From Croceivirga sp. (GTDB taxonomy: Bacteria; Bacteroidota; Bacteroidia; Flavobacteriales; Flavobacteriaceae): a DNA stretch of 64,000 nucleotides. Position 1 is the stretch's first letter; the number at the start of each line of letters is the position of its first letter. A model generated the notes under the pieces. That model made no database searches and was not told the DNA's origin. It saw nothing but the letters and a program-made list of their open reading frames with translations. Shown in pieces: positions 8,420-17,480 of the stretch. The position numbers and the translations under genes were made by a program. The stretch is from contig JANQKR010000012.1 of assembly GCA_028281025.1 (NCBI GenBank), positions 1 to 64,000 on the forward strand, in the 5' to 3' direction.

Positions 8420-8448
8420 CCCGGACCTAAAGTCCGGGTTTTCTTTTA
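8420..8448 (+). terminator. Rho-independent terminator
   Basis: A perfect 7-bp GC-rich stem (cccggac / gtccggg) with the 5-nt loop ctaaa is followed by TTTTTCTTTT. It ends the 7703-8332 transcript. Confidence 0.85.
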
Positions 8449-8538
8449 TACAGTAAAAAGGGCATTTCATTTAGGCAATTCCGGGAAGGGCTTTACCCAA
8501 AGATACATTTGGGTATGATTAACCAAAAAAGCAATCCG

Positions 8539-9249
8539 ATGAAAAATGCATGTTTCCACCTCCTAGTGTTGTTGGCCCTGACGTCCAACGCCAATCCACT
8601 AAAAACCAGTGATTCCATAGTACCATGGGAAGCCATCCCAAGCAAGGCGTTTAAGGCCTATGGTTTAATTTTAAAAAGCCATTTAGACCTCCCGAGCACA
8701 AATTCCTTTACCATTCTCCACGCTAAAAAACGAAAGGTCACTTTTTATGAGGAGACCTGGTTGTTCCATTTTACGATCAACGAAAACCAAACAACAAAAA
8801 ACATAAAACTACTGTGTAGGGAAAATGACTTTCTGGTTCAGATCACCCCCAATACCGATTGGAACGATTTTTTTATACAGCACCCACCCAAACTGACTTC
8901 TGAAAGGGCCATAGTGGACTTTTTTACCATGACCACAAACAATCTTGTACTCTTGGAAGACGACCTGCCCCAGAACCAAAAGAAAAAGCTTAAGGGCATT
9001 ATCCATGGACCGCGAATCATGTTCCACCATAATGGGACATACACCATACAGTCTTTTATAAAGGAAAACGGTCAGGTGAACCTGGCCCTGCATAAGTTCC
9101 ATATGGCAACCAAAACCATAGTTGTCCAAGGGAAAAGTTCTTTGTTCTTAAAGGAAAAACCGAATGCAGCTATGGTTTTGTTTAGCAAAATACCCCTTTT
9201 GTACAGCAAAATGGGATGGGTCCAAATAGGCCACATACCTTCACGGTAA
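8539..9249 (+). CDS. Exported protein of unknown function
   Basis: 236 residues. Signal peptide about 1-18 (KNACFHLLVLLALTSNANP). The mature chain is basic and beta-rich, with aromatic-rich strands (TFYEETWLFHFTIN; PRIMFHHNGTYTIQSF) and no recognised domain. Start 8539 is selected because the two in-frame ATG codons upstream (8509, 8515) add a polar leader in front of the signal peptide. The gene stands alone between the terminator at 8420 and an A/T palindrome at 9258-9271 (AAAAAGCGCTTTTT) that may act as a weak terminator. Its final 50 residues (SLFLKEKPN ... YSKMGWVQIGHI) faintly suggest an SH3-like fold, which I cannot confirm. Confidence 0.6.
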   Translation: MKNACFHLLVLLALTSNANPLKTSDSIVPWEAIPSKAFKAYGLILKSHLDLPSTNSFTILHAKKRKVTFYEETWLFHFTINENQTTKNIKLLCRENDFLVQITPNTDWNDFFIQHPPKLTSERAIVDFFTMTTNNLVLLEDDLPQNQKKKLKGIIHGPRIMFHHNGTYTIQSFIKENGQVNLALHKFHMATKTIVVQGKSSLFLKEKPNAAMVLFSKIPLLYSKMGWVQIGHIPSR

Positions 9250-9281
9250 CAAAATAAAAAAAGCGCTTTTTAAACATTTCA

Positions 9282-9321
9282 CAGACCGTCTGCGGCAGTG
9301 ATGGTCTGGGTAGAACTGCCG
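9282..9321 (+). promoter_or_regulatory. Possible H-type pseudoknot upstream of small lipoprotein gene
   Basis: Two interleaved stems can form. Stem 1 pairs cagacc (9282-9287) with ggtctg (9303-9308). Stem 2 pairs cggcagt (9293-9299) with actgccg (9315-9321). The loops would be 5, 3 and 6 nt. The stems interlock, so they make either a pseudoknot or two alternative hairpins. The element ends 32 nt before the start codon at 9353. No known riboswitch is recognised. Confidence 0.3.
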
Positions 9322-9352
9322 ATTTCATAACCATATCAAAATCAACAAAAAC

Positions 9353-9493
9353 ATGAAATCGACTTTTAAACTCTTACTTATCGGATTATTGACCTTAGGT
9401 GCAGTTTCCTGCACAAATGACCAAGCGGAAACTGAGAAGCTTTATATTGATTCGCCGGATGACGATGAGGTCAAAGAAGAACCAGGTGGGTAA
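9353..9493 (+). CDS. Small lipoprotein, 46 residues
   Basis: A 46-residue lipoprotein. The signal is MKSTFKLLLIGLLTLGAVSC with a good lipobox (G-A-V-S-C20). The mature part is only 26 residues and very acidic (PDDDEVKEEPGG). The frame is preceded by the A-rich leader usual for genes here (aatcaacaaaaac) and followed by a terminator at 9522, so it looks like a genuine short gene. Nothing indicates a partner except the TPR-histidine kinase gene directly downstream; a small ligand or accessory lipoprotein for that sensor is conceivable but unproven. Confidence 0.65.
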   Translation: MKSTFKLLLIGLLTLGAVSCTNDQAETEKLYIDSPDDDEVKEEPGG

Positions 9494-9521
9494 TTAATGA
9501 ATATGTTCCATTCAAACATCA

Positions 9522-9554
9522 ACCGCACTTATTGTGCGGTTTTTGTTTTATTTT
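9522..9554 (+). terminator. Terminator or attenuator directly before the histidine kinase gene
   Basis: A perfect 7-bp stem (accgcac / gtgcggt) with loop ttatt is followed by TTTTGTTTTATTTT. The T tract ends only 6 nt before the kinase start codon at 9561, leaving no room for a separate promoter downstream. Confidence 0.75.
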
Positions 9555-9560
9555 AACACT

Positions 9561-11480
9561 ATGGTTTTTAATCGAACAGGTATTCTAATTTGGCTTCTCA
9601 TACTTTGTCTGTCCTGCAAAGACTCCCCCCTTGAAAATAAAACGCAAGACAGCCGAATCAGTGTGTTACAATTAGAAGTGCCCGAAGAAGTAAGTCTTCC
9701 GATAAAGATTCGCAAACTGGACAGCCTGATCCAGAATTCGAAAGAATCAAAACCTGATTCCCTTAATCTTGAACTTCATAACACCAAAGGGCTGTTATTG
9801 TACCGATTGGGGGCAATGGACTCCTTTTTTTATGAGAATAAAGTACTATGGAAGAAAGCATTTCACGACAATCACCAATACTTTCTGGGCAAATCTGCTT
9901 TTAACATCGCTTATTACTTCAATGAAGTTGAATATAAATTTGATAGTGCGTTCTATTACTACAATGTATCCAAAAATGCCTTTTTAAGATATGGGGATAC
10001 GGCACAGGCGGGCAAAAAACTTTTAAATGCCGGGATCATACAAACTCGAAAGAACGATTTCTTTGGGGCAAAAGAAACGTTGACCCAAGCTATTTCTTTC
10101 CTAATGGATCGGGATGAAGCAAAATATCTATCGGCAGCCTACAATCAACTCGGTACTTGCTACAAAGAGTTGAAGGATTTTGATAATGCCATTGACTTCT
10201 ATAAAAAAGCAATACATACATCGGATTCCCCAAAAGATATCTTTTCATATCAAAACAATCTGGCCCTGGTCTATTCCGAACTAAACGACTACCTATCCGC
10301 AGAAGAAGTTTTAGAAGGTTTAAAACCAAAACCAAGCGATGACCTACCAAAGAAAACATTGGCCAGAATTCTTCATAACCTGTCCTATTTCAAATGGAAA
10401 AATGGAAAGACCGATTTTAAGGAAGGTCTTTTAAATGCCCTGGAAATAAGAAATGAAATAGGGGACAAACGTGGATTGATTACCAGTTACCTTGACATCG
10501 CAGAGGTTGCTAAGACATCCAACCCCATAGAATCCAAAATGTATTTGGATAATGCCATTTCGATGGCCAAGCAAATAGGAATGCCAAAAGGCGAAATCGA
10601 TGCCCTTGAACAATACCTGGTATTGGAGCCACAAAACATAAAACACAAAGACCGTTATATCTTTTTAAAGGACAGCCTTTACCAACAGGAACTTAAGGTA
10701 AAGACCCAGTTTGCCAAGATGAAATATGACGACGAACAGGAAAAAGCCCGTTTATTGGCTTTGGAGGCGGAAACGGCACAAAATGAGGCCCAATTGGCAA
10801 GGGAGGAGACCCAAAGGATCCTACTACTGTCCTTGCTTGCCGTACTGCTCATGGGGGGCGGCTCGTATTACTTTATATTGCACCAACAGCATAAGAAGAG
10901 GACCTTACAGGAAATCTACAATACGGAGAAAAAAATCAGCAAAAAAATACATGATGGCCTCGCCAATGACGTCTATGGGGTCATGACCGCCGTGCAACAC
11001 CAGGACAATGCACCCAATGAAGCCATCCTTGATCAGTTGGAGGATATCTACAAACGTACACGGGATATCTCCCATGACACCCGGGAACTTGCCACCGGAA
11101 AGGCCTTTGCCATAGAACTCAAGGACATGCTACAGGGTTTTAGTGGCAATGGGACCAAAGTACTTATTAAGGGCATGGAGGGGATATCCTGGGAAAAACT
11201 GAATGAGCACAAATGTGTGGCCCTGCACAGGACATTGAAAGAACTGTTGGTCAACATGAAAAAGCATAGCGGTGCCGGTTTGGTAGCCCTTAATTTTAAG
11301 GAGGAAAAAAGAAAGCTGCAAGTGGATTATTCGGACAATGGCATTGGGGTAAAAAGGGAGCAAAAACAAGGGGTTGGGCTTCAAAATACGGAAAACCGTA
11401 TCCAAAGTGTAGGGGGTCAATTTATATTTGGCGGTATAGAGGGAAAAGGGGTCAAAGTAACCTTAAGCATCCCCATCTAA
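9561..11480 (+). CDS. TPR-containing sensor histidine kinase
   Basis: 639 residues. An N-terminal lipoprotein-like or anchoring signal ends in LCLSC19. A helical TPR-type sensor region follows (about 45-390, with units such as YNQLGTCYKELKDFDNAIDFYKKAI), then a coiled coil, one membrane helix (about 423-442, ILLLSLLAVLLMGGGSYYF) and a cytoplasmic kinase of the HisKA_3/NarX-DesK type. The phosphoacceptor is His464 in KKISKKIHDGLAND. The ATPase domain has ELLVNMKKHS (N box), DNGIGV (G1) and GVGLQNTENRI (G2). The start at 9561 avoids a GTG inside the upstream hairpin. The response regulator begins 12 nt after the stop. Signal unknown; the TPR part may sense an envelope protein. Confidence 0.9.
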   Translation: MVFNRTGILIWLLILCLSCKDSPLENKTQDSRISVLQLEVPEEVSLPIKIRKLDSLIQNSKESKPDSLNLELHNTKGLLLYRLGAMDSFFYENKVLWKKAFHDNHQYFLGKSAFNIAYYFNEVEYKFDSAFYYYNVSKNAFLRYGDTAQAGKKLLNAGIIQTRKNDFFGAKETLTQAISFLMDRDEAKYLSAAYNQLGTCYKELKDFDNAIDFYKKAIHTSDSPKDIFSYQNNLALVYSELNDYLSAEEVLEGLKPKPSDDLPKKTLARILHNLSYFKWKNGKTDFKEGLLNALEIRNEIGDKRGLITSYLDIAEVAKTSNPIESKMYLDNAISMAKQIGMPKGEIDALEQYLVLEPQNIKHKDRYIFLKDSLYQQELKVKTQFAKMKYDDEQEKARLLALEAETAQNEAQLAREETQRILLLSLLAVLLMGGGSYYFILHQQHKKRTLQEIYNTEKKISKKIHDGLANDVYGVMTAVQHQDNAPNEAILDQLEDIYKRTRDISHDTRELATGKAFAIELKDMLQGFSGNGTKVLIKGMEGISWEKLNEHKCVALHRTLKELLVNMKKHSGAGLVALNFKEEKRKLQVDYSDNGIGVKREQKQGVGLQNTENRIQSVGGQFIFGGIEGKGVKVTLSIPI

Positions 11481-11492
11481 TCAAATCCTAAG

Positions 11493-12161
11493 ATGTTCAA
11501 AAAAATATTGGTCGTTGAAGACTTTGACAGTATTGGCCTAGGCATTTCCGCGGTGGTCCAGAACAAAATTGGGGTAGACGAAATTGTGACATCCCAATAT
11601 TGTGACGAGGCCTACCTAAAAATTAAAAGGGCCAAACAGGATGAGGCCCCGTTCGATCTGCTCATCACGGACCTTTCTTTTGAGAAAGACTATAGGGAAG
11701 CCAAACTTAAAGGTGGAAAGGAACTTGTGGAAAAGTTGCGGGAACAGGGGATTTCCATTCCAATCGTTGTCTATTCCATTGAAGATCGTAGGGCAGTGAT
11801 CAACGAACTCATGGAAATCCAAAAAATTGAGGCCTATGTGCTAAAAGGCAGGAACGGTCTCAAAAATCTGGAGCAAGCCCTATTGGCCATAGCCAATGGG
11901 GATACCTTTTTATCCCCGGAACTAAAAAATAGTGTGGAAAAAAAGAACTTGTTTGAACTGGAGGATTATGATATCTCCTTACTTTCCAACTTGGCCAAGG
12001 GCTATTCCCAGAGCGAAATCGCACAGGATTTTAAATCACAGGGGATGTCCCCAAGTAGTTTAAGCTCCATAGAGAAACGTATCAACCGGTTAAAAGAAGA
12101 GTTCGAAGCCAAAAATGCCATACAATTGGTAGCAACCGCTAAGGATTTGGGGTTGATCTGA
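11493..12161 (+). CDS. Response regulator partnered with the TPR kinase
   Basis: 222 residues. The receiver domain (about 1-130) carries acidic residues E9 and D10 in VVEDFDSI, phosphoacceptor D60 in DLLITDLSF and a Lys in AYVLKGRNG. The C-terminal part (about 155-222) is helical, with LLSNLAKGYSQSEIAQDF followed by SPSSLSSIEKRINRLKEEFEAKNAIQLVATAKDLGLI. This is recognisably a LuxR/NarL-type helix-turn-helix (YSQSEIA; ending with the typical A-I-Q-L-V-A-A-K-x-G-L-I) with an insertion in the turn. Function: transcription control downstream of the adjacent kinase. Target genes unknown; the surface-protein operon starting at 12299 on the same strand is an obvious candidate. Confidence 0.88.
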   Translation: MFKKILVVEDFDSIGLGISAVVQNKIGVDEIVTSQYCDEAYLKIKRAKQDEAPFDLLITDLSFEKDYREAKLKGGKELVEKLREQGISIPIVVYSIEDRRAVINELMEIQKIEAYVLKGRNGLKNLEQALLAIANGDTFLSPELKNSVEKKNLFELEDYDISLLSNLAKGYSQSEIAQDFKSQGMSPSSLSSIEKRINRLKEEFEAKNAIQLVATAKDLGLI

Positions 12162-12298
12162 CCCCTAAATCTACCTTTCATCGATTTTTTTGCACCCCTT
12201 GTCCAAATTGGGGAAAACCTTGTTAAAACCTACGGATTCCCGTAAGGGTTTGTCCCTAAAGGAAGATAGGTTTGGTCCATAATCAAAGAACCAGACTT

Positions 12299-12991
12299 AT
12301 GACCAAGAAATTGATTTTTCCCTTCGTGTTTTTAGTAATGGCTTCCTGTTCCAATGACGATGAGGGAGAAAATGCTTTTGACGGTTCGCAGTCCAGTTTG
12401 GAAAATTTGTTCAGCGAAGAAGTAGTTGAAGCTTTGAACGAGCTAAATTTTAATGTAAATGAAGGTGCCAATCCACCTGATTTGGAAGGAACCTTTTTCA
12501 TTAGCCAGGTTATCTTAACAAATACCAATGTTGCTTCTGACAATATTGGCTCAAGATTTTTTGACCAACGCTATTTCTTTCTTAATCAAAACAATACCAA
12601 CAATACAATTGATTTTGATGGCGAACAATTGAACATTGACGGATCTTTGGAAAGTGTACTTGAAGGAACCGGTTCTTTTATATCAGGAGCAGAAAACAGC
12701 TTTAGTGTATTTCTCATAGTCCAAAACGAAAATTTGGAAAGCGGGGCCCTAGCTGAAATCGCCTATTCCATTTCAGGTACTATTACGCCAGAAGGCATCA
12801 CCAACTTCGAGATTGCAATAATTATGCTCGATAATATGGGAAATCCAACTGGGGAATTCATCGAAAATGGTCTTGGTAGGCGCTTTGTCGACAGCGATGG
12901 CTTCTCTGAATTGGTATCGGATTCCCTTAGTTCGAAAAATGGAACCAACCATCTTAAAACGGATTTACCAAGCTTAGAATCAATTCATTAA
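12299..12991 (+). CDS. Lipoprotein of unknown function
   Basis: 230 residues. Lipoprotein signal MTKKLIFPFVFLVMASC17 followed by SNDDEGE, the acidic surface-retention style common in Bacteroidota. The mature protein is Asn-rich and beta-rich (for example DFDGEQLNIDGSLESVLEGTGSF) and ends in a low-complexity tail. No domain recognised. It starts about 137 nt after the response regulator gene and is followed by a beta-helix protein gene 18 nt later, so it is taken as the first gene of a surface-protein operon through 16896. Confidence 0.7.
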   Translation: MTKKLIFPFVFLVMASCSNDDEGENAFDGSQSSLENLFSEEVVEALNELNFNVNEGANPPDLEGTFFISQVILTNTNVASDNIGSRFFDQRYFFLNQNNTNNTIDFDGEQLNIDGSLESVLEGTGSFISGAENSFSVFLIVQNENLESGALAEIAYSISGTITPEGITNFEIAIIMLDNMGNPTGEFIENGLGRRFVDSDGFSELVSDSLSSKNGTNHLKTDLPSLESIH

Positions 12992-13009
12992 ACCTTAAAA
13001 AATTCCAAC

Positions 13010-14044
13010 ATGAAAAAAACTACGCTTTTTACTTTAGCTTTTTTGGTCAATTTGGCCTTTATATACGCCCAAAACATCATCACCGTGGATAACTCCCCGG
13101 GAAGTGCGGCGCAGTTCAACGATTTACAGAGCGCTATTTCCCAAGCACAGGATGGAGATATTATTCAGGTCCATCCATCTGAAATTAACTATGGAAATAT
13201 CGATATCAACAAACCGCTGACCCTAATCGGATTTTCACATAGCAGTTCCGAAAAGACAACCGCAATTAATCAAGTATTTCTAAGAAATAATGCATCCAAC
13301 ACTACCTTAAATGGACTACTGGTAACTGACTTTGTAAGTACTAGTGGCAATTCTACCACCATAGAAAATGTAGTTGTTGAAAATTGTTTCATTGATGACT
13401 TCTTTTTTTCGGATGCCGGTATAAACAACTTGATTTTTAGAGGAAATGTGGTTGACAGGATTGGTCTAAGATCAAATTCTGCAGCTGCCAACAACTATTC
13501 GAACGCTTTAATAACAAATAACATAATAACAAATTCTGTAAATGTTAAGTCGTTTCAAAGCACGACAGTAAAAAACAATATTTTTCTTGGATCGGATGCT
13601 TTTTCTCCTGTTTTTAACGTCAACGATGAAAGCGGCAGTCTTGAAGTCCAAAATTGTATTTTTTTCTTTAACAGATCTTCATCGCCAGACCCGAACGATC
13701 CTGGGGTTGTTTTTACAAATTGCCTCTCCTTTAATCTATCCAGTGGTCCCGTCGTTGAACTTCAAGGCACAGGGAACTTAGATAATATAGATCCGCTTTT
13801 TGTACAAGACAATGATAATACCACTTTTGAACCCCTCCAAGACAACTACCGGCTTTTGGACAATTCCTTGGCAAAGGGAGCAGGAGTGAACGGAGAGGAT
13901 CTTGGCCTTTTTGATGGCAGTGGTTTTGTTTTTGACAATGTAGGATTTACGGATGGTATCCCCACAGTAAATATTCAGGCCATTAGTACCACGGTCGCTC
14001 CTGGTCAAAACCTAAACGTCATCATTAATACCGCTAACCAATAG
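13010..14044 (+). CDS. Exported right-handed beta-helix protein
   Basis: 344 residues. Signal peptide about 1-20 (ending FIYAQ). The start of the mature protein (ITVDNSPGSAAQFNDLQSAISQAQDGDIIQVHPS) is the standard cap of parallel beta-helix (pectate-lyase-like) proteins. It is followed by irregular coils with N-x-I/L-I-x-N patterns (NALITNNIITNSVNVKSFQSTTVKNNIFLG). It ends with DYRLLDNSLAKGAGVNG-like sequence, common after such helices. No catalytic residues can be assigned. The base composition is visibly more A/T-rich than its neighbours, especially at 13260-13700. The next gene starts 4 nt downstream. Confidence 0.75.
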   Translation: MKKTTLFTLAFLVNLAFIYAQNIITVDNSPGSAAQFNDLQSAISQAQDGDIIQVHPSEINYGNIDINKPLTLIGFSHSSSEKTTAINQVFLRNNASNTTLNGLLVTDFVSTSGNSTTIENVVVENCFIDDFFFSDAGINNLIFRGNVVDRIGLRSNSAAANNYSNALITNNIITNSVNVKSFQSTTVKNNIFLGSDAFSPVFNVNDESGSLEVQNCIFFFNRSSSPDPNDPGVVFTNCLSFNLSSGPVVELQGTGNLDNIDPLFVQDNDNTTFEPLQDNYRLLDNSLAKGAGVNGEDLGLFDGSGFVFDNVGFTDGIPTVNIQAISTTVAPGQNLNVIINTANQ

Positions 14045-14047
14045 ACT

Positions 14048-16153
14048 ATGAAAAGGGTATTGATGATTTGCCTTCTACTTTTTGGTGGATGGGCAACAGC
14101 ACAGAGTATCGGTGCTGCCGAATATTTTATTGATGGGCCGGACCCTGGAGTGGGCAATGGTACGGCCTTGACCGTAAACGGGAACTCAGGCAGCCTTATC
14201 CAGGAATTTTCCATTCCCACTAACGGACTTTCCGAAGGATTCCACAGCCTATATGTGAGAACCCGGGTTGCCAGTGGCAATTGGAGTCTTTATGACCGAT
14301 CGGTATTTTATATAGCCGCAATTTCAGATGTCAATCAGAACATTGCTGCAGCAGAGTATTTCTTTGATCAAGATCCCGGGGTGGGCAATGGTACGGCACT
14401 GGCTTTAGATGCAAATACAGGGGAGTTGACCCAAACGTTTGCAATCCCTACTGTTGGACTGACGGAAGGATTCCACAGTTTTTCCGTAAGAACCCAGAAT
14501 ACGGATGGCAATTGGAGTTTGTACGATCGTACCATCATCTATATTGGAACCTTTGCTGATGAAAATGAACCCATCACGGCAGCTGAGTACTTTTTTGATG
14601 GTCCAGACCCCGGTGCCGGTAACGGCACGGCTTTGACCTTGGATACCAATACGGGCCAATTGACCCAGTCCTTTGCATTACCTACCGATGGTTTGGCGGC
14701 GGGTGCCCATACGGTATTCATCAGGGTCCGAACGGAAGGTGGTGTGTGGAGCCTGTATGATACGGCCTCCTTTACGGTAGACCCAACAGCCATCGATAAT
14801 ACGGTGACCGTTATTGAAAATCTATTGACGGCCAATTTTACTGCAACGGGCGCAACGTACCAATGGTTGGACTGTGGTAATACCAATACCGTAATCGATG
14901 GGGAAACAAACAGAAGCTTTACAGCGACCCAAAGTGGCACTTATGCCGTTCAAATTTCATTTAATGGCCAAACCGTGGTCTCCAATTGTATTGCAGTAAC
15001 GGTGGATTCCAATGATGATGACAACGATGGGATATTGGATGTGAATGATAATTGTCCATTAACGCCAAATAGCGATCAGGCCGACAATGATAACGACGGC
15101 ATTGGGGATGTTTGTGACGACGACGATGATAACGATGGTATTTTGGATACGGATGACAATTGTCCGATGATGGCCAATGCGGACCAATTGGACACCGACA
15201 ATGACGGGGAAGGCGACGTTTGTGATACGGATGATGATGGTGATGGAATTGATGATGCCTCTGACAATTGTCCCCTTACGGCCAATGCAGATCAGGCCGA
15301 TGCGGATAATGACGGCGAAGGGGATATTTGTGATGATGATTCCGATAATGACGGTATTCCGGATATGGACGACCTATGTCCCAATACCCCGTCTGATGCC
15401 GTGGTAGACTTTGACGGATGCCCAATTTTTTCCTTGCCTGCCTCCAACTTCACCTTAAAGACCATTGGTGAGAGCTGTATTGCAAATAATGACGGCCAAT
15501 TGGAAATAACCGCCCAGGAAGCACTGGAATATACGGCTACCTTACGATTGGGCAATACGGATCAGGCCCTCCCCTTTACCCAGGAATTGACATTTACGGA
15601 TTTGGAAGCAGGGGCTTATGAACTCTGTATAACCATAGCAGGTCAAATGGATTACGAACAATGTTTTGACGTAACCATAGATGAACCCGAATCCTTGTCC
15701 GCAAGCTCAAAAGTGGATGCCATAGCCAAGAACGTAACACTTGATCTAAAGGGAAGCACCACGTATTTCATAGCGTTGAATGGGGAATCTTACAGAACCA
15801 ACGAAAGTCATATCACCCTTCCCCTAAACAGGGTTGAGAATACATTGCGCATCACCGGTGATAAAGGCTGCCAAGGCTCCTATGAGGAGATCATCGTTAT
15901 TTCGAATAGTGTAATGGCCTATCCAAATCCGGTTGTTCAGGAAAGGGTGTCCGTGTACTTGGGATCTCGGGATGAGTTCCAAACGGTTAGGGCATCCATC
16001 TATTCCCTATCCGGAGCAAAAATCATGGAGAAGGAAATGAGCGTGGAAGGAGGACTTATAGAAATTGGGACCACTACTTTGGCGAAAGGGGTTTACATCC
16101 TCAATGTTTCCAACAAGGCAACGCTCTTTAACCACAAAATTATCAAGCAATGA
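14048..16153 (+). CDS. T9SS-sorted surface protein with thrombospondin type-3 repeats
   Basis: 701 residues. Signal peptide about 1-18. Three tandem copies of a module of about 75 residues (about 20-95, 100-170, 176-247) share AAEYF(I/F)[13 protein letters not shown] and GLxEGFHSxxVRT...GNWSLYD. A PKD/Ig-like stretch follows (about 255-325), then a calcium-binding thrombospondin type-3 region (about 326-455) with repeated D-x-D-x-D-G-I and DNCP, then an unknown domain, and a C-terminal type A T9SS sorting domain (about 617-701; [14 protein letters not shown] ... GVYILNVSN). The protein should be exported through the outer membrane by the type IX system and attached to the surface. The stop codon overlaps the next start (ATGA). 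Confidence 0.88.
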   Translation: MKRVLMICLLLFGGWATAQSIGAAEYFIDGPDPGVGNGTALTVNGNSGSLIQEFSIPTNGLSEGFHSLYVRTRVASGNWSLYDRSVFYIAAISDVNQNIAAAEYFFDQDPGVGNGTALALDANTGELTQTFAIPTVGLTEGFHSFSVRTQNTDGNWSLYDRTIIYIGTFADENEPITAAEYFFDGPDPGAGNGTALTLDTNTGQLTQSFALPTDGLAAGAHTVFIRVRTEGGVWSLYDTASFTVDPTAIDNTVTVIENLLTANFTATGATYQWLDCGNTNTVIDGETNRSFTATQSGTYAVQISFNGQTVVSNCIAVTVDSNDDDNDGILDVNDNCPLTPNSDQADNDNDGIGDVCDDDDDNDGILDTDDNCPMMANADQLDTDNDGEGDVCDTDDDGDGIDDASDNCPLTANADQADADNDGEGDICDDDSDNDGIPDMDDLCPNTPSDAVVDFDGCPIFSLPASNFTLKTIGESCIANNDGQLEITAQEALEYTATLRLGNTDQALPFTQELTFTDLEAGAYELCITIAGQMDYEQCFDVTIDEPESLSASSKVDAIAKNVTLDLKGSTTYFIALNGESYRTNESHITLPLNRVENTLRITGDKGCQGSYEEIIVISNSVMAYPNPVVQERVSVYLGSRDEFQTVRASIYSLSGAKIMEKEMSVEGGLIEIGTTTLAKGVYILNVSNKATLFNHKIIKQ

Positions 16154-16896
16154 AAAAGTTTTATTCCCTACTGATTTTATGTTTTTGCCTTGTGGCCCTG
16201 GGCGCATGTGGCGGCTCGGGAGGTGATGATGATGGCCCACCCCCACCAATGGGAGGTGATGATGATGACCCTATGGTTGTCCCGGACCCTGCGGCGGCAA
16301 CATTGATTTTCCCGGAAGACGATACCGAATGCAACGAAGGGGAAACCGTTAGCGATACGGAAAGTACGGTTACCTTTCGTTGGAATGCATCCCAGAATAC
16401 GGATAGTTATTCCGTGACCCTTACCAATTTAAGTACGGGGACTTCCTTTAATACCATTGCAAATAGCAATGAGGCCCCCATCACCATTTTAAGGGGAACA
16501 CCTTACGAGTGGTTCGTAACCTCACGGGCAAACGGTACCAACTCAACCGCCCAGAGCCCTACATGGCGATTTTACAATGAAGGCCCGGGCATAGAGAATT
16601 ACGCCCCTTTTCCTGCGGAAGCGGTGAATCCCAATAGGGGAGCAACCCTACCTTCAGTTACTACTTCAGTGACTTTGGAATGGTCCGCCAGTGACGTGGA
16701 TGGGGATATTGAAGATTATGAAGTATTCTTTGGTCTTCAAGGTGCTACGACCAACACTTCGCAAGGAACACTTACGGAGACAAGCCTTGTGGTTACGGTA
16801 GAATCAGGAAATACATATGAATGGTCCGTTGTGGTTTCGGACAGTCAAGATAACGCATCTACTTCAGAAACATTTTTGTTTCGGGTAGGTGAATAA
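16150..16896 (+). CDS. Lipoprotein with two Fn3-like domains
   Basis: 248 residues. Lipoprotein signal ending LGAC20, followed by a flexible Gly/Asp/Pro segment (21-48). Two related domains of about 95 residues follow, each with the pattern ...[24 protein letters not shown]...[11 protein letters not shown]..., typical of fibronectin type III folds in Bacteroidota surface lipoproteins. Overlap of 4 nt with the preceding T9SS-cargo gene suggests coupled synthesis, perhaps as a surface partner that holds it. A strong terminator follows at 16921. Confidence 0.75.
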   Translation: MKKFYSLLILCFCLVALGACGGSGGDDDGPPPPMGGDDDDPMVVPDPAAATLIFPEDDTECNEGETVSDTESTVTFRWNASQNTDSYSVTLTNLSTGTSFNTIANSNEAPITILRGTPYEWFVTSRANGTNSTAQSPTWRFYNEGPGIENYAPFPAEAVNPNRGATLPSVTTSVTLEWSASDVDGDIEDYEVFFGLQGATTNTSQGTLTETSLVVTVESGNTYEWSVVVSDSQDNASTSETFLFRVGE

Positions 16897-16920
16897 CGGT
16901 CATTGACCGTGAATCACGGA

Positions 16921-16954
16921 AGAGGTCGCTTGGGGGAGCGGCCTCTTTTTTTTA
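16921..16954 (+). terminator. Rho-independent terminator
   Basis: A 10-bp stem (agaggtcgct / agcggcctct, with one non-Watson-Crick T-G pair), loop tggggg and a run of eight T. It ends the 12299-16896 operon. Confidence 0.85.
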
Positions 16955-17014
16955 ATTGTATGCTACAGGAACAGCCCACTAGGGTCAATTTTCCTTTGTC
17001 ATCCCGAAAGTCCC

Positions 17015-17479
17015 CTATTTCTTTTCAACGAACCATTTAGTGCCCCAGTTACGGATTTGATGACCAACGATTTCCCCTGTTATCACATTTCTTGTCATGG
17101 TATCATTTTTCCCGTTTGTGGAAGCAATGAGTGACCACTCCAGATTTTCCTTCAGCAATACATGCCCCTGGTCAAATTTTGGGATTTGCCCAACTATAGG
17201 GTCAATTTGAGCCGTAACGAACCTACCATCCGGAGAATTTAGGATGGTAAAAAACTTGACCAAAGCCGTATGTTCCACATAGGTATCCGGGTCGTTGGGC
17301 TTCTTGGAGTTGTAATATATCCTGACCGGTTCCCCATGTTGTATTGCCCATATGAGTTCATCCAAATCCCCATTGACCGTATTGCCTTCGGCATCGTTTT
17401 CATACACCAACTTCCAACCAGTTTGAGAAAATCCCACGGTGGACAGTAATAGAAACAAAAGGATAGGAAATGTTTTCAT
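17015..17479 (-). CDS. Small exported protein, paralogue of the next gene upstream
   Basis: 154 residues. Signal peptide about 1-18 (ending TVGFSQ). The mature part starts GWKLVYENDAEGNTVNGDLDELIWAIQHGEPVRIYYN, which aligns with GWRSVYQHDGNGKLLEGSMDSLIAGIRNGYDVRIGWG of the protein encoded just upstream. The pattern ends with a conserved TGxxV...W motif (TGEIVGHQIRNWGTKWF). The core seems to be one beta-rich domain of about 130 residues. ATG 17479 is used because it gives the signal peptide and lies 1 nt after the stop of the paralogue. Function not recognised. Confidence 0.65.
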   Translation of the reverse strand: MKTFPILLFLLLSTVGFSQTGWKLVYENDAEGNTVNGDLDELIWAIQHGEPVRIYYNSKKPNDPDTYVEHTALVKFFTILNSPDGRFVTAQIDPIVGQIPKFDQGHVLLKENLEWSLIASTNGKNDTMTRNVITGEIVGHQIRNWGTKWFVEKK

Positions 17480-17480
17480 C

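Noticed and set aside
15001-15430. The Asp-rich repeat DNA as a CRISPR or minisatellite
   Set aside because: The periodicity is explained by thrombospondin type-3 repeats in the encoded protein.
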